Shown here: positions 1 through 12,900 of the stretch, one piece after another
How the letters are laid out: every line of letters starts with the position of its first letter
How positions within the stretch are numbered: the first letter of the stretch is position 1
Notes under the pieces: generated by a model
The model's input: the letters and a program-made list of their open reading frames with translations, nothing else
What the model was told of the DNA's origin: nothing
The model's database searches: none
NCBI GenBank assembly: GCA_024760905.1
Contig: CM045738.1
Location: 50,277,297 to 50,341,296, forward strand
Reading direction: 5' to 3'
Source: Plotosus lineatus
Taxonomy: Eukaryota > Chordata > Actinopteri > Siluriformes > Plotosidae
Length of the DNA stretch: 64,000 nucleotides
Made by a program: the position numbers and the translations under genes

Positions 1-129
1 TTTTTCCTTAATTTCCATATTTTGTAATTCAATGAATATTAAAAAACAAAAACAAAAACAAAACAAAAAAAAACCACATGATGCACCGAAGCCACATGAA
101 TTGAAGCGTGAAGTAGCGCGGGATCCCTG
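1..129. mobile_element. End of a Tigger-like element (GGGATCCCT family), cut by window edge
   Basis: The stretch ends in GCGGGATCCCTG followed by TA at 130-131. The same terminal sequence in the other orientation starts copies at 5768 and 36292. The inner sequence with GAAGCGTGAAGTAGCG also matches those copies. Only the right end is inside the window. Confidence 0.6.
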
Positions 130-337
130 TACATCAGTCGGATAAATCTAGATAAATATAAAACCGTTCTCGAGGGGCATGTCTCCTTCTAAAGCATCAT
201 GCTACATGTTCAATGATCTGAAAATATATTTAAACCAAACACGTGTCTTGATCCTGAAAATCAGAAACATTTCTTTTAAAATAAATAAATTACCTTTTCT
301 GCCTAAAAAATTGACTGAATATCATAATACCGCGGCG

Positions 338-480
338 CAGTAGTTATCACATCTGCCTCACAGCAACAAGGTCCTGAGTTCAACTCTCAGGCGTTTGCAC
401 CTTTAGCCATCGTTGCACTGTTGGACCTGTTGGTCCGGTCTAGGCTCAGCAACATTAAGTGGCATTAAAATGTAATCAGC
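338..480 (+). repeat. tRNA-like SINE fragment
   Basis: A GCGCAGTAGTTATCAC segment followed about 40 bp later by a B-box-like GAGTTCAACTC resembles a polymerase III promoter head. The rest is too short to place in a family. Confidence 0.35.
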
Positions 481-711
481 TGATGACTTGTGTACTGAAA
501 TGAACTGAACTGAGGCTCAGACAGTGAGCGAGTGATTCAGGTAGCATGAGGAATCATTTTCACATATATATCCCCCCTCCCCCCCCAAGATGGAAATAAA
601 CGTTGTGATATTACTGAAGTTTGTCCGAATGACTCCATGGCGATGATGTGCTGTAGTCGATAATAACGGGTCGTGTATAATGTGGGACTGACATTGTGGA
701 CTTGTTTTAAC

Positions 712-3700
712 CTTTTTGGAGACTGCAGTCTGGACACAGTTCTCCAGGTGTTGAATTCAGGACTGCCACAGTGCTTCCTGAGTTCCTCCAACGCTTTCTG
801 AGTCTCCACCTCTGCCTGTTTTTGGTACTCCTCCTCCGTCAACAGGCGGCGAGGCTCCGGTCTCCAGTGCACCTTCGACTTCATCCTCCTTCCGTGACAC
901 GAACATAAATTACTTTTAAAATAGCAAAGATCAGGAAGCCCTTATGTGACAGACCACATCGAGCAATGGGCATTGCTGACCTTTGTGCGTCTATCTAAAT
1001 AAATTGCTCGACTGACAGACTCCACCTCCTTTGCATACTTGTACCACCTATCCACCCGCCAATCCGTTACAATACTTACTCATACAGACGGAACGCCATC
1101 GTCATTGGGTACTCCAGGTTCTTTGCGGAGAAAGCAGCCACCATGATTGCTAGTGCCACCTGCTGGACCTGAATGCCGGCGTAGATCAGCAGCATCCCGA
1201 ATATCTGCAGTGTCCAGGACAAGATGTTAATACTGCGCTCCTCCACCAGGGGCCCATGGTGGTAACAGACCGCAAAGCTGATGAACCCCACAGCTGCAAC
1301 GTAGCCTACAACACAACAAATTCATCGGATGAAGTCATGCACAGAAAATAATTACACTGTACTGTACAACCACACTGAGGGGTTTTACTGTAGTTGCTTC
1401 AAGTTCGTTTTTCTATTTCTGTCCTCACTAACCTCTTCCTGTAAAATGCCATAAAAGAATGTAATAAAAAACCCAAAGAGAACAAAACGCTTGAATTACA
1501 CAAAAATAATCAGTGACCATTAGCTTCAAAAAAAGAGGTGAATGTGTCCGTCTCAGAGATCCTGAACGCTACGCTTATGCAAAAGTCATAAAGCCAGAAG
1601 CTCAATTCAGTCGTCTCGTCCGCACTCACCTGCCCACGCAGGTAACCCAAGACATTGTGTGCTCCCCGTAGAGTATTCTCTTAATTTACAGCTGCATGTT
1701 TACATCCAGTCAATTTACACATTCAATACATTTTTCAAAACCCCACTTTCAGGCAGTGCATTAACTTTAATACAGGTATACCTTGGCTTACGTCGTTAAC
1801 TGGTTCCAGGAGAGACGACGCAAGTCAAAAACAACTTAAATCAAATTAGCTTGTCTCTAGGCTAGCCAAGGCCAGGGGTCCCCAACTTTTTTATCACCGC
1901 GGACCGGTCAACGCTCGACAATTTTACCACGGACCAGTGGTGGGGAGGTGGTGTCATAGATAGTTTATATTGTAAAGATAATTTATTTGTATAAATTATA
2001 TTATTAATAAGCCCTCCATGAATGTTATTTTTCAACAGCTGAAATAAGGTTGATTGGGAAGTAGAGCTTGAACTTTTCTTAAAAATAAATAAATAGATAA
2101 ATAAATAAATAAATAAAAAAACCAAAAAAACCAAACCAAAACAAAACAAAACAAAAAAAAAAACAGGTGACGGTACACCAGCTGGGAGAATGAAGGCTCA
2201 GGCTCAGTCTCACCCAAAATCCCTGCTATTGTTTGAAACACTTCCAGCTCGCCTCTGCTCATGTGCTGTCCCCTTGTGGGTTACATTTTAGCGCTCAAAT
2301 GACCGACATGTAATCGAGAGAATTCGGTCATTTTTCAAAATAAAAGATTTTTCAAAAATAAAGATTGTTCATACTCGGATAATAAATAAAACGGAAATAA
2401 TTAATTATTTCTTCTGCAGCCCGGTAGCAATTGAGCCATGGACCGGTACCGGTCCACGGACCAGTAGTTGGGGCCCCCTGGCCGAGGCGATGCCAAATTT
2501 TTGATTGAATAACTGTTGAGTTTTTACACCCGAGCCTAGTGGCTCATCAGGCCGGTGCTTATCCCCGGTTTCCATAGCGTGAAGCAATCAGGAGTTGAAC
2601 TCCTCCTGGATGGGACGCTAGTCCATCGCAGGTTACCTTCTGAGTATATTTTTACTGGTACCCATTTATACTGCTGGATGGACAGAGGCACACTTGTGGT
2701 TGAGAGCTTGCCGAGGGGTCTTAGCACAGTGAGGGTCTCAGTGGGATTTGAACTCACAACCTCCCGATCATGAGCCCAGCACTCTAACCACTACACCACC
2801 GGCTCCACACTGGATGCCAAATTTACTTGTATAATATTATATATATGTATATTTCGGTTGAATCTGAGGCGGTCGGTCCGGGTCAGCGCATGGAACGTGA
2901 CTTCCCTGCAGGACGACTCTCACCTGCATCTGGTATCAAGGGAGCTTAGTCTGCTTGGAGTCGGCATTGCGACCCTCTCTGAGGTGCGGAGGACTGGGTC
3001 CCGCGAGACAGGTGTCGGTGGGTACACCTACTACTGGTCTGGCCGGGCCGACGGTCTTCACACTCAGGGAGTTGCCGTCGCCGTCGCTGATCGATTGGCT
3101 CCTTTGGTGTCGGAGGTGGTCCCGGTCAACGAGCGTATTATGCGACTGAGGGTGACACACAGTGGGGACGCTCTCTATCGTCACAGTGTACGCTCCGACC
3201 GGGGTAAGTGATTGCTCTATGAAGGAAACCTTCTATGACCAGCTCAACTCGGTGGTGTCGGGAAGGGACACCCTGATCGTACTGGGGGACTTCAATGTGA
3301 CCACTGTCACTAACTGGGATGGCTACAAAGCATGTGTCGGTCCCCACGGCTCTGGATGCCGCGATGAAAGCGCCTTAATGCTTCTTGACTTCGCAAAAAG
3401 TTGGGGCTTAAGGATTGCTGGCTCGTGGTTCCAGAGATCGGATCCGCGACGCTGGACTTGGTACTCCAACGACAGCGTCACTAGGAAGGAGATCGACCAT
3501 GTTCTCGTAGGTAGTCGCCGGCGGCTGGTCCAGAACTGCCGTGTCTTCAGAAGTGCCCAGCTATTCTCAGGAGACCACGGGCTTCTGGTGGCGACTCTTA
3601 AGATCCACTTCAGGTGTCCTGAGAAAGCCCTGGCTCGTCAAACGCGATTTGACGTAAGCCGACTCCGGGACCCTGATGTGGCTTCGGAGTTCGCCAGTAG

Positions 3701-5684
3701 GCTTGGGGAATCCCTGGAGGATCTGGACGCGGGTGCAGGCACGGAGGTTCTCTGGACTGGTTTTAGAGACTGCATCCTGGAGGTGTCTCGTGGCTGCATA
3801 TCGGGGTCGCCCAGACAACCAGGAATAGCCATCTCCTCTGAGACCATTGACGTCATCGAGAGAGCGAGACAGGCTTGACTCGACGGCAGAGTTGGTCTGG
3901 CCAGTGACCTGAAGCAGGAAGCCGTCAAGGCGGTGCGAAGAGATTGGGAGGCTGCGGTCTGTGATCTCTGTGAGACGGTTGAATTCGAGTGACTCTCGCC
4001 TGGCTTACAGGGCGTTGCTGAGCCTCCGTTCCTCTCGGTCCACATCGCGATGTCAGATGGTGAAAGCTGCAGATGGTAGTGTCCTTACTGAAGAATCGGA
4101 AGTGAGGACTCGTTGGGCCGAGTACTTTGAGGAGTTGTATCGTGCTGATCCTCCCGCCAGGAGCCTAGCCGTTGGTGATGCTGAAACTCTTGTTGCCGAC
4201 CCTTCCCCAGGCTGCGATCCACCAACTCTTGAGGAAACTTGGAGGGTGTGGCGCTTGGCGGATGGCAAATCTGCGGGAGTTTGTGGTATCCACGTGGAAA
4301 TGCTTAAGGCGGAAGGTGAGGCCGTCCTCAGGTGGCTGTTCGTTCTTGTGTGCTCCGTGTGGAGCACTGGTGTCATCCCAACTGACTGGAAACGGGGCAT
4401 CGTTGTCCCGATCTGGAAGGGGAAGGGTGATATCCGAGAATGCAACAGTTACCAGGGAGTTACTCTCCGCTCAGTTCCGGGCAAGGTCTTCGCACGGATT
4501 CTACTGGACAGGATCCGACAGCAGCTTCTAGCGCACCAGCGCCCTGAACAGTCCGGGTTTACACCGAAGAGGTCTACCGTTGACCGCATCCTGGAGCTCC
4601 ACGTCCTATCTGAACACTTGCGGGAGTTTGATAGGGCGTTCCTTGCCGCCTATATAGATTTTCGCAAGGCGTTCGACTCCGTGGATAGGGAGGCCCTCCG
4701 GGGCATACTTCGTCTACGCGGGATCCCGTCAGCTCTGGTCCGGCTGATATCGTCGCTGTATTCTGGGACAGAGAGTGCTGTGAGGTGTGGTGGTTCCACC
4801 TCTGACTTCTTTTCAGTCGAGACCGGAGTGAGGCAGGGGTGTGTTCTGGCCCCCGCTCTCTTCAGTACTGCAATGGACTTGATCATGGCGGCGGTATCGG
4901 GTGGATCGGCCTGCGGTGTGTCATTCGGTGAGGTTCGGATTACTGATCTGGGCTTTCGGCGACCTCTTGGATGCTGCTGTTGACTCGATCGCTGTGGATA
5001 GTGAAAGAGTAGAGATCGTGGAATCTTTCACTTACCTTGGCAGCGTGGTCCATCGTTCCACTGACTGCAGGGCTGAAATCAATCGTCGACTTGGTCTGGC
5101 CTATGGGGCGATGGACTCACTGGACAGGACCGAGGTATCTGAGCAGGCGGACGAAAGCCAGAGTCTTTCGCTCCCTTTTGTGCTCCCTGTCTTGCTCTAC
5201 TCAAGCGAGACATGGATGCTCACGGTTGAGCTTGGACGACGACTGGACTCCTTTGTTACGACTTCCCTTCGCCGCATCTTTGGATATCGCTGGTGGGACT
5301 TTGTTACCAACCAAAAGGTGCTCGGGGATGGTAAGAGTAACCTGCGTGATACGCGACCGTTAGCTGCGCTACTATGGGCACTTGGCGCATTTCCCGCCTT
5401 CGGACCCAGCACACCGGATCCTGTCCGTTCGAGATCCTAGGGGCTGGAGCCGAACGCGGGGACGGCCGCGTGTGACATGGTTGTCGCAGCTGACGGCTGC
5501 CCTGTCGGAGCTGAGGGCTGCCCTGTCGGGTGGTATGGGCCCTGCGCAGGCCTGGTTGATCGCCAGGAGACGGCCGGATGTGTGGAGGTGGCTGGTGGAC
5601 GCAGCGAAGTGCCATCCCGGCGCATGCCCTCATACCTGACCTATATATAACTATTTATATTTTTACATACATACATATCTATCA

Positions 5685-5769
<85 letters not shown>

Positions 5770-5819
5770 GGGATCCCTTGCTAATTTACGCTTCAACTGG
5801 CTTCAGTGCATCGTGTTTT

Positions 5820-5850
<31 letters not shown>

Positions 5851-8800
5851 AAAACACTCATCCAAATTAAGGAACAATAGGGGGAAAGGTTAAGAATGCA
5901 GCCATGTGGGGGGGCCACAAACCAGTGTCTCTCCCCCACGCCGGTCCCAGGCCCAGATAAATGCAGAAGGTTGCGTTGCGTCACGAAAGGTATCCGGCGT
6001 AAAACAAATTTCGGTGCATTTTGGTGCAACAAATTTGGACATGTTGGTGCAGGAAACAGAGGGGACGAGGAAGTGATGGGTAGGTTTGGTATCCAGGGCA
6101 GGAACGCAGAAGGACAGATGTTGGTAGATTTTGCAAAAAGGATGGAAATGGCTGTGGTGAATACTTTCTTCCAGAAGAGAGAGGAGCATAGGGTGACTTA
6201 TAAAAGTGGAGGTAGGAGCACACAGGTAGACTACATCTTGTGCAGGCGATGTAATTTGAAGGAAGTCAGTGACTGCAAAGTAGTAGCAGGTGAGAGTGTT
6301 GCCAAACAGCACAGGATGGTGGTGTGCAGGATGATGCTGATGGTGAGGAAGGTGAAGAAGGCAAAGGCAGAGCAGAAGACAAAGTGGTGGAAGTTGAAAA
6401 AGGAAGAGTGTCGTATTGTCTTCAAGGAGGAGTTGAAACAGGCTTTGGGTGGTCAGGAAGAGCTTCCAGATGATTGGACAACTACAGCTAATGTGATCAG
6501 GGAGACAGGTAGGAGAATACTTGGTGTGTCATCTGGAAGGAGACTTGGTGGTGGAATGAGGAAGTGCAGGAGTGTGTACAAAGGAAGAGGTTAGCTAAGA
6601 AGAAGTGGGACATAGAGAGGACCGAAGAGAGTAAACAGGAGTACAGGGAGACACAACGTAAGGCGAAGATAGCAGTGTCAAAGGCCAAACAGAGCGCGTT
6701 TGATGACTTGTATGGTCGGTTGGAAAGTAAAGAGGGAGAAAATGATTTATACAGGTTGGCACAGCAGAGAAATAGAGATGGGAAGGACGTGCAGCAAGTC
6801 AGAGTGATTAAGGACAGAGAGAGAAATGTATTGACTGATGACAGAAGTGTGCTGGGAAGATGGAAAGAGTACTTTGAAGAGCTGATGAATGAGGAAAATG
6901 AGAGAGAAAAAAGAGTAGAAGAGGTGACCGTTGAGGAGCAGGAAGTAGCAAAAATTAGTAAGGGTGAAGTGAGGAGGGCATTGAAGAGGATGAAGAATGG
7001 AAAGGCAGTTGGTCCTGATGACATACCGGTGGAGGTATGGAAGTGTCTAGGAGACGTAGCAGTAGATTTTCTGATAAGAACATTTAACAAGGTCTTAGAG
7101 AGTGAGAGGATGCCAGAGGAATGGAGGAGAAGTGTGCTGGTGCCCATTTTTAAGAACAAAGGAGACGTGCAGAGTTGTGGCAACTACAGAGGGATAAGGT
7201 TGATGAGCCATACGATGAAGTTATGGGAAAGAATAGTGGAAGCTAGACTAAGGGCAGAGGTCAGCATTTGTGAACAACAGTTTGGTTTTATGCCAAGAAA
7301 GAGCACCACAGATGCAGTGTTTGCCTTGAGGATGTTAATGGAGAAGTACAGAGAAGGTCAGAGGGAGCTGCATTGTGCCTTTGTGGCTCTGAAGAAAGCA
7401 TATGACAGGGTGCCGAGAGAAGAACTGTGGTATTGCATGAGGAAGTCTGTTAGAGTGGTGCAGGACATGTATGAGAGATGTAAGACAGTGGTGAGGTGTG
7501 CTGTCGGTGTGAAAGAAGAGTTCAAGGTGGAGGTGGGACTGCATCAAGGGTCAGCTCTCAGCCCCTTCTTGTTTGCTATGGTGATGGACAGGCTGACAGA
7601 CGAGGTTGGACAAGATTCCCCATGGACTATGATGTTTGCAGATAACATCGTGATCTGTAGTGAGAGGAGAGAACAAGTGCAGGAAAATCTAGAGAGGTGG
7701 AGGTATGCCCTGGAAAGGGGGGGAATGAAGATTAGCCTCAGTAAGACAGAATACATGTGCATGAATGTCAAGGACCCAAGAGGAACGGTGAGATTACAGG
7801 GAGCAGAGATAAAGAAGGTGGAGGATTTTAAGTACTTAGGCTCAACAATCCAGAGCAATGGAGAGTGTGGAAAAGAGGTGAAGAAGCGTTTGCAGGCAGG
7901 TTGGAATGGTTGGAGAAAAGTGTCCGGTGTGATGTGTGATCGGAGGGTATCGGCAAGAATGAAGGGAAAAGTGTACAAGACGGTGTTGTGGCCAACGATG
8001 TTGTATGGTTTAGAAACCCTGGGGAAAAGACAGGAGTCAGAGTTGGAGGTAGCAGAGATGAAAATGTTGAGGTTCTCTTTGGGAGTAACGAGGATAGATA
8101 GGATTAGGAATGAGCACATCAGAGGGACAGCACATGTAATTTGGAGACAAAGTCAGAGAGACTAGATTGAGATGGTTTGGACATGTACAGAGGAGGGATA
8201 GTGAGTACAGTAAAACCTCCGCTGACGAACGCTTAAGCTCACGAACTTTTCGCCTCAAGAACATTAAATTTGCGAGCATATTGTCTCTGCTGACGAACTA
8301 GTTTTCGGCGGACGAATCAAACCACGCGGTCGAACAGCGCCACGGTGGCGGCCACGAGAAGCTGACGCACGCTCACGGCGTCACAGTTCGTCACACCCCT
8401 TTCTTTGACTGCGGAAGTGGTTTGTGTTTGATAAACATTTTGGACCATATTGAGTGTACTTTTGCTATTATGGAACCGAAAAAGACCCCACCACAGGCGG
8501 AGATCATTGAAAAACACGAACGAGGTGTGCGTTTGTGTGACTCAGCGTCCCAGTACCAGTACGCTAAGTCTACCACCATCCTTAAGAACAAGGAAGCTAT
8601 TAAGGGTGCGTGTGTGGCTATGCGTGTTTCCAAACAGTCGGCGTTTCCAAACACTCCTTCCAAACAGTAAGTCCCTCCCTCCCTCCTACTCCCACTCCAT
8701 TCCATCAAGCCATCAACTACCATCACAAAGGTAAATAAAACGACTTTATTATACAGTACAGTTTATTTCCTTAATTACAATACAATAGACATTTATTATA

Positions 8801-9938
8801 CATAAAATAAGGTATATTTTTGTGTAGTTTTAAGGCTTATTTAGTAGAAAATTATGTTTTATGGGGACCTGGGAACGGATTATTCTCATTTTAATGGTTT
8901 CTTATGGGAAATCAATGTTCGGGAGACGAACTTTTCGCCTCACACACACTTTCTGGGAACCAATTATGTTCGTGAGCAGAGGTATCACTGTATATTGGTA
9001 ATAGGATGCTGAGGCTGGAACTACCAGGCAGAAGGCCTAGAGGAAGACCAAAGAGACGATTCATGGATGTGGTGAAGGAGGACATGAAGGTCGTTGGTGT
9101 AAAAGAAGAAGATGCAAAGGATAGGGTGAGATGGAGACAGATGATTCGCTGTGGCGACCCCTGAAGGGAAAAGCCGAAAGGAAAAGAAGAAGAAGAAGGG
9201 GGAAAGGTGAAGGAAAATGCCACAAAAACATACAGCTCATAGCCAAAACTTGGGACGCGCTTCCTGTCACATAAACACTGCAGCGTGTGAGTCCAATAAA
9301 ATTAGAGTTTCAAGGTATCGGATCCGCCCACACAGAAAGGATTGGCTCTCCGTTCGCGCCATAGTGACGTGGCATTCAAAGTAGATGAATAGATTTACTC
9401 TGAGCAGTTAGAAAGTGAAGCTGCATCATCTCCTGCTTGGCCTTTGAAGATGCTGGCACTGCCGGCAGCGCAAACAACTGTCGTACGCAACACTCACACT
9501 GCACTGCCATGAATCATGCTTAACCACTTTTGCGGTCGTAAAGGCGATCAGACGTAACTCGCAAGTCAACGACTCACTGTATTTTTGAATGTTTAATTGT
9601 TATTATAAGCATTTATAGTGTTGAGTATGTATTTGTTGATATTGTATACACATATACTTCAGTCAGGGGGGGTCGATCCTACTTCGTGGAAATCGGCAGT
9701 TGTGGGGGTCTCGGTCCCCATTAACCGCAGAAAATGAGGGATCCCTTTGTGTGTGTATATATATATATGATTTTCTGAGTAGATCCTTCCGTAGGAGAGT
9801 GCTCAATACTTTTTGGTAGAGGAAATAACAAAAATAAAAGGACAGGACAAAGACTTTCTATTGAAACTCCATTTATCACTACAGATCTGTTTCAAGGGGT
9901 GGTGAAACCATCCTCTCTCTTCAGGTGATTATAGAAGA

Positions 9939-9995
<57 letters not shown>

Positions 9996-12900
9996 CAAGT
10001 AAATTTGGCATATCCTAGCCTAGGCTTGCCTAAAAACAAGCTAATTCGGTCGAAGTCATTTTTGACTTATGTCGTTTCTCCAGGAACCAATTAACGACCT
10101 AAGCCGAGGTATACCTGTATTTTATTTGGTGACATCCACCTTACCTTCAGCACATAATCATATGAATGAATAACTATCCTGAAGCATTGAACCAATCCAG
10201 AATGTACCAAGATCTGATATTACACACAGTACATCTCAGATTTACCAACAGCCAGGTGCCAGTGATCTTTGAGGATGAGCTGCAGGTTCTTAAACACAAG
10301 CTGGATCACATACAAAGAGACAGACCATCCTCCCACTATCAGCATGTAGAAAGGACTTTTCTATTGGATACAGAAAAAAGAAAACATTTTCTCAAAAAGA
10401 CTCATCATAACAGGATCTCTGTAAACAAATAAAACTTTAGAGATAAAGCAGGATGATGCAAGTGTAAAAGGTGGTTATGTTTTTAGCCTGACCTTTGGCA
10501 AAAAACGTCCCAGAATAAAGATGAGGATGATGAGGGAAGCCAGCAGGCCCGTACTCATTCCTGCTGAGTAGTAGAACAACTGACTCCTGTAACAGAACAC
10601 CACCACAGAATGTTCAGGTTAACACAGGGACAAGAAAACACACGCCACTGGCTCAGTTGCAGCTGAACTGGAGCGGGACACGCGTCTTATTTCCCCCCCG
10701 ACGACAACAAAATGTTTTGATTGTTTAATCCAGTCATCAGTGACTGTAAAGCACAACAACCAACCAGATACAGGACTTTGTTGTTACTTAATAACTTAGT
10801 TATTTGTAAACAATAATCACAAACCAGCCTTTTATATGACCCCATATGATGATCTGCCATGTTCAGCATGATTACCTGCTGAGTAAATCTGCAAAGAAAA
10901 ACAGCAGAACTCCAGAAAGGAAGACCACAAACAGGTAGATGTCAAATTCTACAGGAGACAAACAAGAGTTATCGAGCACTTCATTCCTCTAAGACCTGGT
11001 ATTGTGATGAAATACGTGCATCTGACTCACTTCGATTGGATTTTACTGTGTAGGACACGAAGGGATCCGAAGGATCCACACGGAAGCAGGTCTTGTGGTT
11101 AAAAAGGTTGATGTTCAGACTGGTCTCATTAGTCTGCTCATGGATCCAGTGCTGCACCAAGGACCAGACACTAAAATGTTCAAGCTCTGCCAGCTCCTCT
11201 TCATCCTTTACAACCGTCACCTTCAGCTCCTTGGAGCTCCAGACTTTGACCTGGCACACATTACAACACACACACACAGTTGGATCAAGTGCTCAGGGAC
11301 AGAGTATGAAAAAGTGTTCCGTAGAGGGCCAGACAACAGTTATCTTTAATAAATCATTGCTTTGGTGTGGTTTATACTTGTGTTGACCTGGAGTTTAAAA
11401 CTCCAGTGTAAAGATTCTTTATCCTAAATTATTATCTACTTTCAACTATGTGGTAACAGTTTGGGGAAGAATCTTGGAGGGGGCATGTGCATGTGTACAC
11501 TCCTCCTTGGTCGGTCGTGATGTTTGGGAGAGAAATACAGTGGTACCCTGATTTACGAGTGTTTTTAAAAATGAATTTTCCATGATACGAGATTCGATCC
11601 ACCAAAAATCCACCCCATCCACCGAGGAAAATTGACAATTTATAAGCTCTGTTGGGAAAATGGCTTTTCCGGGCTGATTAGCCTCGTATTCTTCCGCATG
11701 TATTCCTCCGCGCTCCGAGAACGCCTTGTGCAGTGCTTCTCAATTATTTTCTGTGATGCACCGTATAGGTAGAAAAAAAAAAAAAAAACACTTCATGCCC
11801 CCCCCCCAGCGCCCCGTGTGCAACTATAAATAGTGTTTACTGCACTTCATATCGTTTGCTCAGTGCTTTTTCCCTACACCATAGGCAACATAGTGAGACT
11901 GCCACTGCCACCTACTGTAGAGGATGTGCAATTACACTTCATTCTACTACAGTACAGCAAAATGTATGTTCCTCAGGGTCATACATGCCCCCAGCATCAT
12001 GCCCCATTATTTGAGAAGCACTTGCCTTGTGGGAGCTCACCACAAGCCTTTCCTCGCTGGCATTCATAGCGTGCACATGCACAAAAATTCCTCCCCCTCC
12101 TTCTCTGTTACGCACCACCTCATGTTTGCTCACATGACATCTTTGCTGCTGCCGATGACCCGAAGGGTTATTTGACTTATTGTTTATTCTTATTTCATTA
12201 TTTATTATTAATTATTATTAATGTTAATGTACATGTATTATTATTATTATGAAATTTATTGTTTCTAGATGTTTATTTTTAATATATTAGTTCAAATATA
12301 CATGTTTGTGTCAGGTTATATGAGTTTGGGAGGTTCTTGGAATGGATTAATTGGTTTGCTGTCATTTCTTAGAGGAATTTTTGTTTTATCTAACCAACAT
12401 TATGACTTACGAGCTTGCCCTCGGAACGGATTAATTTTATAAGTCAAGGTACCACTGTGCCTGTTGGGTGCGAATTGGAGTCGAATATAAAAATTTGTGT
12501 GCCAAGTATCTCGTTTCCTCTATACACTCTGGAGCAAAAGCAACATCTTGTTAATTAAAGTCATTTGTAAAACTATGGCTAATTTTTAAAGCATAACTTG
12601 CACTTTTCTAAACATCAACATGTCGAGAGAAATAAACACACCTGGAAATCTGCTGTCCAAATGAATTCATGTATGTATATAAATGCAGGAAAATGGTGCA
12701 CATTGCTGTAGCAGTTTGCACAGTAAGAAGGTCTTGGGGTTCTGGCCTTGAGGGATTTGTTGTGGAGTTAGAATTTTATCCCCTGTGCTCGCACAAGTTT
12801 GCTCCCACAGTCCAAAAACATGCACGTTAGGCTGATGGGCTGTTACAATTCACCCTGGGTACGAGTGTGTTGCACTGCAGTGGTTTGACAAGCTATTCAA

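Larger units (their letters stand above)
5768..9747. mobile_element. Tigger-like element (GGGATCCCT ends), host of an RTE-like LINE
   Basis: The left end reads CCGGGATCCCTTGCTAATTT and the right end GAGGGATCCCTTTG. Copies at 1-129 and 36292 share these ends. The centre was opened by an RTE-like LINE (5895-9197) and by a shared block at about 9217-9583 that recurs at 47047-47394. The exact right end is uncertain by a few bases. Confidence 0.55.
1773..10117. mobile_element. Tigger-like palindromic element (outermost), split by later insertions
   Basis: It starts with CAGGTATACCTTGGCTTACG and ends with the inverted copy CTAAGCCGAGGTATACCTG. TA flanks both ends (1771-1772 and 10118-10119). The left arm (to about 2850) and right arm (about 9992-10117) are inverted copies of each other. 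Between them sit a hAT element, a SINE, a LINE and a second Tigger-like element, each listed separately. It lies in intron 6 of the NEMP gene. Confidence 0.7.
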
